DNA of 5,268 nucleotides from Tannerella sp. (GTDB lineage Bacteria; Bacteroidota; Bacteroidia; Bacteroidales; Tannerellaceae): NCBI GenBank assembly GCA_031263835.1, contig JAISEZ010000194.1:1-5268 (forward strand). The letters run 5' to 3'. Made by a program: the position numbers and the translations under genes. The notes beneath the pieces were generated by a model. That model was not told where the DNA came from. It saw only the letters and a list, made by a program, of their open reading frames with translations, and searched no databases. Positions 1-5,268 of the stretch are shown here, one piece after another. Position 1 is the stretch's first letter. Each line of letters starts with the position of its first letter.

Positions 1-287
<287 letters not shown>

Positions 288-1031
288 ATGACAACAATGA
301 AAGCAACCGCTTATGTAAATGAGCTAACCAAAGAAGTGATAGACGATTTTTATCTGATTCCGAATCTCGGCGACACGTACTATTTGGACGACATTCTCAA
401 TCGCTTCAGGAAAAAGCAAATCGCAACGGACAACGTAAACGGAAAGGCCTTTGTGCTGTTGTTTCTCCGCGAATGTGCAGAGGCTGTGAGTGAAGGACAC
501 AACGTCGTAACCGACCTGTTTCATGCCACGATCGGCATCAACGGCGTAGTGTATGCCAAAGACCTCGGACACCATGTACCCGCCGGACAGGTGAACACCC
601 GTATGAACTTCGTCCAGGGCGAATATGCCCGTGAAGCACTGAAAGACCTGACGATAAGCGTAGCTGAACAGCCCGCGCCGACCGGTCCAGTCATTCAGTC
701 CGTCACCAACCCCGTCGTCGGTACGCCCGACACGCTCAACACCGGCGCCATGGTGCTGCTTCAGGGTATGCGCCTGGCCGTCAGGGGTGCAGCGGAAAAG
801 ATAGACGAAATCGGCGTTTACTTCACCAGGACCGATGGAACGGCTGAAGTGCGCATCCCCGCCAATCAGATCTCGCCCAACATGCCGGCGAAGCTCCAGT
901 TTGTGCTTCCCGCCGATGTCTATCCCGGCGAGTGGCGGGTGAAGGTCGCCACGCAGTCCGGTTCAAAAGCCCGGATATTTACCAAAGACATACGCGAATA
1001 TGACTACCCGAATCTTATTACGGTCGTCTGA
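288..1031 (+). CDS. HU-like DNA-binding protein with DUF4469 Ig-like C-terminal domain
   Basis: This 247-residue protein resembles the Bacteroidales family that joins an N-terminal HU/IHF-like domain (HU-DNA_bdg) to a C-terminal DUF4469 domain with an Ig-like fold. Residues 1-125 fit the HU-like part, including the segment around ILNRFRKKQIATDNVNGKAF (36-55) and the strand-rich HATIGINGVVYAKD (79-92). A Pro-rich linker (about 129-148) leads to a beta-rich tail at 150-247, with the pattern IDEIGVYFTRTDGT (172-185) and VYPGEWRVKV (211-220). No signal peptide or membrane segment is visible, so it is probably cytoplasmic. The start at 288 sits behind an A/T-rich leader (TTAAATTAAACAATT); a second Met at residue 4 is an alternative. 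The length is normal for the family. DNA binding is inferred from the fold, and the cellular role of these proteins is poorly defined. It is codirectional with susC but separated by 148 bp containing a repeat array, so cotranscription is uncertain. The family assignment was made by recognition, not by a search. Confidence 0.82.
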   Translation: MTTMKATAYVNELTKEVIDDFYLIPNLGDTYYLDDILNRFRKKQIATDNVNGKAFVLLFLRECAEAVSEGHNVVTDLFHATIGINGVVYAKDLGHHVPAGQVNTRMNFVQGEYAREALKDLTISVAEQPAPTGPVIQSVTNPVVGTPDTLNTGAMVLLQGMRLAVRGAAEKIDEIGVYFTRTDGTAEVRIPANQISPNMPAKLQFVLPADVYPGEWRVKVATQSGSKARIFTKDIREYDYPNLITVV

Positions 1032-1052
1032 CGCCTGTTCCGTGTGACGGAC

Positions 1053-1083
1053 CTTATAAGGTCGATGCGACCGACCTTATAAG
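1053..1083 (+). other. Potential stem-loop 1 (11-bp stem, 9-nt loop)
   Basis: CTTATAAGGTC (1053-1063) is exactly complementary to GACCTTATAAG (1073-1083), giving an 11-bp stem around a 9-base loop. It follows the stop codon of the HU-like gene by 21 bp. No T tract follows, so it is not a canonical intrinsic terminator. It could still stabilise a transcript 3' end or be only a by-product of the palindromic repeats. Confidence 0.55.
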
Positions 1084-1098
1084 TACCGCGTGACCGAC

Positions 1099-1129
1099 CT
1101 TATAAGGTCCGTGCCATCGACCTTATAAG
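1099..1129 (+). other. Potential stem-loop 2 (11-bp stem, 9-nt loop)
   Basis: CTTATAAGGTC (1099-1109) pairs exactly with GACCTTATAAG (1119-1129) around a 9-base loop, repeating the geometry of the first stem-loop 46 bp downstream. The two loop sequences differ at four of nine positions while both stems are unchanged. An A-rich leader (from about 1149) follows, and there is no T tract on the plus strand. Confidence 0.55.
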
Positions 1130-1179
1130 TACCGCGTCACCGGAAGCTAAAAAAACGAATTAATCAAATAATAATAACA

Positions 1180-4100
1180 ATGAGAAAACAATTTATGAAC
1201 GGCATGAAGAATGCCACACTCGAAAGAGTACAAAGAATGATGCTGCTGTCCGCCTTTCTCCTGATAACGGGAATGGGGACGGCCGTCGCCGGCGATTCGC
1301 TCGAACCGGCACAGAGCAAAACCCGCATCACGGGTACAGTCGTTGACTGGACGGGCGAGCCGGTCATCGGAGCCAATATTGTAGAGAAAGGCGTTGCAAC
1401 CAACGGGACAATCACCGACACGGACGGAAAGTTCAGCCTGACCGTATCGCAGGGAGCGACGCTGACCGTCTCCTATATCGGATATGTGAAGCAGGAGATT
1501 GCCACAGGGAATCAGACCGTCCTGAAAATCACGCTCGACGAAGACAGCAGAATGATGGATGAGGTCGTGGTAATCGGGTACGGCACGCAGAAGAAGGTTT
1601 CGCTGACCGGTTCGGTCGCTACGGTGAAACCGGAAGATATCAAGAACATCTCCACCTCAAACCTCAGCAATGCGCTGGCAGGACGCCTGGCGGGAGTAAC
1701 CATCAAGCAAAGCAGCGGCGGACGCCCCGGCAACGCTTCCGAAATCGTCGTCCGTGCACGCGGAACGTGGAACAATACGGCACCGCTCTACGTGATTGAC
1801 GGGGTAGCAAAGGGTGGTGCCGAATTTAACATGCTTAGTTCGAGTGAAATTGAGAGCCTTTCGGTACTGAAGGACGCCGCCACGGCTGCGATTTACGGTG
1901 CGCGGGCGTCCAACGGCGTCATATTAGTCACCACCAAAAAGGGACAAAAAGGACGCCCTTCCATCACCTATTCGGGTTCGACGAGCGCAGGTGCCGATTT
2001 TGCGGTCTTGCCGCCACGGGAAAGCGCCGCGCAGCACGTTGCCTGGGTCAATGACAGGGAACGGGAAGCGGCGATCAATCCAAACAGTATTTACATACCC
2101 ATGAATCCCGACGGCTTCCGCTACTGGCCGACCATCTACCGCGAAGACGGTTCGCTGGTCTCTGCGAGCGTATTTACCCCCGACGAGGAGGAATACTACC
2201 GTAACAACGATTACGACATGCTGGCGGATGCATGGCAGGCGCCCGTCACAAGCACCCATTCGCTGACGCTGTCGGGCGGTACGGACAATATAAACTACTA
2301 CATCGCCGGCAACTACTATGATGAAACGGGCGCTTTCAAAAGCCTTTCATACAAAAAGTATTCCGTCCGCGGAAATATAGAAGCCGATATTGCCCACGGT
2401 CTCAAAGCCGGCCTGAACATAAGCCTGAACAACAGTGACAACTATGGCCCTCCCGGCGCCTCAAAACCCGGCGATGCAACGAACGCCAACCTTGAAAACC
2501 TGTTCTATCTGATGTTGCTGGGCTCTCACATGGTTCCTGCCAAGGTGGACGGGAAATACATCGGCCCGGGCAACAACCTGTCCGGCACCAACATGCTGGC
2601 TTATGCCGACGGCGCCGCCGGCAAGGGGCAGTACCTCTACCAGAACGGCGACTATACGGCTACCCTCCAGTGGGACGTGCCCTGGGTGAAAGGACTTAAC
2701 CTGAAAGCCTCGTACAACCAGCTGCTGGTGGACGAGTTCGAAAAGACGTGGACTACGCCCTACACCGTTTACCAGCTGAGTCTGGAAGGCGAGAACAACC
2801 ATATCGTCACCCGTGAATTTACCGGGACTTCCGTCCAACTGGGCGGCACCAAGCCCTCGCTCTCCGAATCGCATAACCACTACTCCGCCTATCAGCTAAA
2901 CGGGATTGTGTCGTATAACAACACCTTCGCGCAAAAGCACGAACTCGGCCTGATGTTCGGCTTCGAGCAGTCTGAAGTGTTCAGTGAATCCTTCTCTGCC
3001 TCGATGAGCGAATTCGAGCTTATCAAGCCCTATTTCGGGTTCGGCCCTTCCGACAAGAGTTACTACAGCATCGGAGGAGGCGCCGGTGAAAGCGCCCGCC
3101 TCTCGTATTTCGGGCGTCTGAACTACGCGTTCGACAGCCGCTACCTGCTCGACTTTTCCTTCCGCCGCGATGCATCGGTCAAGTTCGACCCGAAATACCG
3201 CTGGGGCTTCTTCCCGTCGGCGTCGGCGGCCTGGCGAATCTCGGAAGAAGGATTCTTTAAAAACAACATTTCCTTTATCAACCAGCTCAAGCTGCGCACC
3301 TCCTACGGCTTGACCGGTAACGACGAGGTAGGCGCATGGCAGTGGATTGACGGCGCCGGCTTGGGCGGCGGAATGTATTACGGCGGCACGTCAACCCGTG
3401 GCGGCGCCGGGATCGGCTCCATCGCGAATCCGTACATCACCTGGGAAAAGGCGCGTAACTTCGACGTGGGATTCGACGTGGGACTGCTGAACAACCTGTT
3501 TACCCTGAGCGGAAACTACTTCTTCAAGCACACCTACGATATCCTCGGCTCGCAGACCGGCGAACTGCCCAGCACCTTCGGCAGAAGCCTGGCCGCTTCC
3601 AACTACGGCATCGTGAACTCGTTCGGCATGGAAGTGGAAGTGGGGTTCGACAAGGCGATCACCAAAGACGTCTCCGTATGGGCGCGCGGTAATTTCGGCT
3701 GGGCCGACAATAAACTGATTGAATGGGCCGAAACGGGCGTTCCTCCGCACCTCTCGCGCCTCGGGAAGAACTGGGACAGGACGTACGGCTTTGTCTCCGA
3801 CGGCGTGATCTGGGAGATGACGCCCAACGGCGACGGCACGTACAACATTCTCACTTCGACCGGCAATCGCTACCTCGTCAATCACGACTATGCGGCGGGA
3901 CGGGCCTCCCGGTACGACATCGAAGCGCAGAGCAATGAGGCGATGCGTCCCGGATTTATCTTTATCCGGGACCTTGGAGGCCAGACTACCGACGAAGAAG
4001 GCAATACCATCTACCCCCGGACGCCCGACGGCACCATCACCGACGGATTTGCCGACAAGGCATGGATTGTGGATCATATCAATCCGCCGTACAACTACGG

Positions 4101-4611
4101 CCTGCTGCTGGGCGGCAAATGGAAAGGGCTGTCGCTGGAGGTCTTCCTGCAGGGTACCGCCGGCAACATGGCGGGTAACTCGGCTTACGTCCCGGGCGAC
4201 TGGTACAGCGGTGGCTATGGAAGCTGGAGCGATGTTCACTTCTCGTATGCAGACAATCCGCGCAGCAAAATGCCGCTTCCGAGCAATTTCAGCGGTTACT
4301 ATACCATGGGCGAAGGCACCGTGAACGCCCATTCCTTCTGGATGCGCGACGCCTCGTTCCTCCGCCTCAAGATGGTTTCGCTTAGCTACGAGTTCGACCG
4401 AAAACTGATTTCAAAAGCCGGCCTGGCCAACGCCCGGATCCATGTCACCGGAAACAATCTGGCATTGCTTTACAATCCGCTGAAAGACTATGACCCCGAA
4501 CTTGCCGTAAGCACCAACCGCCTTTCGGGATACGAGGGAGGTTCTGCTACAACTATAGCCGTTTATCCGCTGCTGCGCACCTTCACGGTGGGAATAGACA
4601 TCGGGTTTTAA
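1180..4611 (+). CDS. susC: SusC/RagA-family TonB-linked outer-membrane transporter
   Basis: This complete 1143-residue protein is an outer-membrane TonB-dependent importer that works with the SusD-like lipoprotein encoded just downstream. A signal peptide with hydrophobic core at about 21-34 ends in AVA, with likely cleavage before Gly38. Next come a carboxypeptidase-regulatory-like domain (about 49-119, ITGTVVDWTGEPVIGANIVE), a TonB-box region DEVVVIGYGTQKK (127-139), and a plug domain with LAGRLAGVTI (167-175) and the family hallmark SVLKDAATAAIYGARASNG (228-246). The rest is the beta-barrel, with family patterns YRWGFFPSASAAWR (673-686), LRTSYGLTGND (705-715), ASFLRLK (1058-1064), NNLALLYNPLKDYDPE (1092-1107) and a C-terminal strand ending in Phe (FTVGIDIGF). 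No STN domain precedes the regulatory-like domain, so direct FecR/sigma signalling is not suggested. The start at 1180 follows an A-rich leader (AATAATAATAACA) and gives a proper signal peptide; Met6 and Met9 are weaker alternatives. The length is within the family range. The symbol denotes the family only; the substrate is unknown. Confidence 0.96.
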   Translation: MRKQFMNGMKNATLERVQRMMLLSAFLLITGMGTAVAGDSLEPAQSKTRITGTVVDWTGEPVIGANIVEKGVATNGTITDTDGKFSLTVSQGATLTVSYIGYVKQEIATGNQTVLKITLDEDSRMMDEVVVIGYGTQKKVSLTGSVATVKPEDIKNISTSNLSNALAGRLAGVTIKQSSGGRPGNASEIVVRARGTWNNTAPLYVIDGVAKGGAEFNMLSSSEIESLSVLKDAATAAIYGARASNGVILVTTKKGQKGRPSITYSGSTSAGADFAVLPPRESAAQHVAWVNDREREAAINPNSIYIPMNPDGFRYWPTIYREDGSLVSASVFTPDEEEYYRNNDYDMLADAWQAPVTSTHSLTLSGGTDNINYYIAGNYYDETGAFKSLSYKKYSVRGNIEADIAHGLKAGLNISLNNSDNYGPPGASKPGDATNANLENLFYLMLLGSHMVPAKVDGKYIGPGNNLSGTNMLAYADGAAGKGQYLYQNGDYTATLQWDVPWVKGLNLKASYNQLLVDEFEKTWTTPYTVYQLSLEGENNHIVTREFTGTSVQLGGTKPSLSESHNHYSAYQLNGIVSYNNTFAQKHELGLMFGFEQSEVFSESFSASMSEFELIKPYFGFGPSDKSYYSIGGGAGESARLSYFGRLNYAFDSRYLLDFSFRRDASVKFDPKYRWGFFPSASAAWRISEEGFFKNNISFINQLKLRTSYGLTGNDEVGAWQWIDGAGLGGGMYYGGTSTRGGAGIGSIANPYITWEKARNFDVGFDVGLLNNLFTLSGNYFFKHTYDILGSQTGELPSTFGRSLAASNYGIVNSFGMEVEVGFDKAITKDVSVWARGNFGWADNKLIEWAETGVPPHLSRLGKNWDRTYGFVSDGVIWEMTPNGDGTYNILTSTGNRYLVNHDYAAGRASRYDIEAQSNEAMRPGFIFIRDLGGQTTDEEGNTIYPRTPDGTITDGFADKAWIVDHINPPYNYGLLLGGKWKGLSLEVFLQGTAGNMAGNSAYVPGDWYSGGYGSWSDVHFSYADNPRSKMPLPSNFSGYYTMGEGTVNAHSFWMRDASFLRLKMVSLSYEFDRKLISKAGLANARIHVTGNNLALLYNPLKDYDPELAVSTNRLSGYEGGSATTIAVYPLLRTFTVGIDIGF

Positions 4612-4644
4612 TTAAGAATTAAGAATTAAAAATTAAGAATTAAA
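4610..4644. repeat. Five tandem AATTAA(G/A) heptads at the susC 3' end
   Basis: Five 7-bp units lie head to tail from 4610 to 4644: AATTAAG, AATTAAG, AATTAAA, AATTAAG, AATTAAA. The first two bases belong to the susC stop codon TAA (4609-4611). The tract fills nearly half of the 78-bp spacer before the SusD-like gene. Short AT-rich heptads of this kind can change copy number by slippage, which would alter the spacer and transcript structure but not either protein. No terminator-like GC-rich stem follows, so read-through into the next gene is expected. Confidence 0.88.
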
Positions 4645-4689
4645 CTGTGAGATTACAGAATAGAATAACACTTGTAAAAAAGACGGAAT

Positions 4690-5268
4690 ATGAAAAGTAA
4701 AATATACAGTATCATTTTTGCGCTGGCGGCCCTGACGTTTTCGGGCTGTACGGATGTGATGAATAAGACGAATCTCGGCCAACTGCTTGCCGAAGACATC
4801 TGGGAAGACCCGTATCTGATCCGGGGATATATGGATAATATCATAAACGGCGCCCTGCCGGACGGCAAGCGGGTGACGATGGGGGCTACCGAAGAACTGT
4901 ACCGCCGCTACGGCGAAATGGAGTTTGTCCTGAACAGCTACAACATCAATTCCGAAGTGGGCACCTGGCCTTACGGCACGATCAGCAATATCAACAAGTT
5001 TCTGGAGAATGTCGACCGCTGTCCCTCCGAAAAACTGAGCGACGAATTGAAAACGCAGTACAAAGCGCAAATGCTGACGATGCGCGGATGGCGCTACTTC
5101 AATATGGTGCGCATGTACGGGGGCGTTCCGCTGATTCTGCACGAGCAGCGCTTAGACGAAGACCTCTATGTGACGCGTGCAAAGACGTCGGAGTGCATCG
5201 CGCAAATCGTGAAGGATTTCGACGACGCCATCGCTATCGAATCGTTCCCCATGCGCTGGGAGAACGAA
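4690..5268 (+). CDS. susD: SusD/RagB-family nutrient-binding lipoprotein (5' part)
   Basis: An open frame starts at ATG 4690 and stays open for 193 codons to the window edge, so the C-terminal part is missing; whole SusD-like proteins usually have about 450-650 residues. The N-terminus is a lipoprotein signal: Lys2 and Lys4, a hydrophobic core (about 5-17) and a lipobox FSGC, with Cys20 as the likely lipidation site. The family's N-terminal helical (TPR-like) part shows TISNINKFLENVDR (97-110) and the hallmark AQMLTMRGWRYFNMVRMYGG (127-146), followed by VPLI. The protein would sit on the outer surface and form a lid over the SusC-like barrel, binding the imported ligand. The gene lies 78 bp after susC in the same direction, the usual operon order. 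The leader is A-rich (TTGTAAAAAAGACGGAAT) without a Shine-Dalgarno sequence. The substrate cannot be told from this fragment; the symbol denotes the family only. Confidence 0.95.
   Translation, partial: MKSKIYSIIFALAALTFSGCTDVMNKTNLGQLLAEDIWEDPYLIRGYMDNIINGALPDGKRVTMGATEELYRRYGEMEFVLNSYNINSEVGTWPYGTISNINKFLENVDRCPSEKLSDELKTQYKAQMLTMRGWRYFNMVRMYGGVPLILHEQRLDEDLYVTRAKTSECIAQIVKDFDDAIAIESFPMRWENE

Larger units (their letters stand above)
1050..1141. repeat. Four-unit 23-bp iteron-like direct repeat array
   Basis: Four head-to-tail units of exactly 23 bp begin at 1050, 1073, 1096 and 1119. Each opens with the invariant 11-mer GACCTTATAAG, so the CTTATAAG cores lie at 1053, 1076, 1099 and 1122. 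The other 12 bp alternate. Units 1 and 3 continue with GTC, completing the perfect 14-bp palindrome GACCTTATAAGGTC (1050-1063 and 1096-1109). Units 2 and 4 continue with TACCGCGTGACC or TACCGCGTCACC. The array can therefore also be read as a 46-bp unit repeated twice, identical at 41 of 46 positions. A degenerate half-unit, CCGTGTGACG (1040-1049), precedes it. It ends 38 bp before the susC start. Possible roles are an operator, a transcript structure between the two genes, or a dispersed intergenic repeat family. Confidence 0.9.

Noticed and set aside
1050..1141. Array considered as a small CRISPR.
   Set aside because: The invariant part is only 11 bp, and the intervening 12-bp parts are themselves repeated in alternation, so they are not unique spacers. 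No cas genes are present.
3723..4324. Two plus-strand open frames (3723-3938 and 3890-4324) in another phase within susC.
   Set aside because: Arg/Pro-rich shadow translations of the SusC coding sequence; the SusC frame is continuous through this region.
3391..4332. 313-codon open frame on the minus strand inside susC.
   Set aside because: It lies wholly antisense to strongly supported SusC barrel sequence. Its length follows from the GC-rich codon pattern of the real gene, and it shows no family motif.
4633..5142. 169-codon minus-strand open frame opposite the start of the SusD-like gene.
   Set aside because: The plus strand encodes a clear lipoprotein signal and SusD hallmark motifs here; the antisense frame has no recognisable features.

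Overview
The window looks like chromosomal DNA of a Bacteroidota bacterium, most likely of the order Bacteroidales. Three features point there: a SusC/RagA-type TonB-dependent transporter followed by a SusD-type lipoprotein, an upstream HU-like protein of the DUF4469 type that is typical of Bacteroidales, and A-rich leaders without a Shine-Dalgarno sequence in front of every start codon. Coding regions are fairly GC-rich and the spacers include AT-rich stretches, which fits genera such as Parabacteroides, Tannerella or relatives. The genus cannot be fixed from this sequence alone.

Layout, left to right. Positions 1-36 are an uninterrupted (CT)18 dinucleotide tract that probably continues beyond the left edge. 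Positions 37-287 hold no convincing gene, only small inverted repeats and an AT-rich leader. Positions 288-1031 encode a 247-residue DNA-binding HU-like protein with a DUF4469 Ig-like tail. The 148-bp gap after it (1032-1179) carries a strikingly regular array of four 23-bp units, each opening with GACCTTATAAG, ending 38 bp before the next start codon. Positions 1180-4611 encode a complete 1143-residue SusC/RagA-family outer-membrane transporter. Its stop codon runs into five tandem AATTAA(G/A) heptads (4610-4644). After a 78-bp spacer, a SusD/RagB-family lipoprotein starts at 4690 and runs off the right edge with 193 residues present.

SusC and SusD form the usual pair: the lipoprotein caps the transporter at the cell surface and captures a glycan or peptide-like ligand, and the TonB-dependent barrel imports it. 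No glycoside hydrolase, peptidase, sigma/anti-sigma pair or other regulator is visible in the window, so the substrate cannot be predicted. The HU-like gene reads in the same direction but is probably a separate neighbour.

No clearly new system is visible. The parts most worth a second look are non-coding: the 23-bp iteron-like array in front of susC, the heptad repeat between susC and susD, and the CT microsatellite at the left edge.
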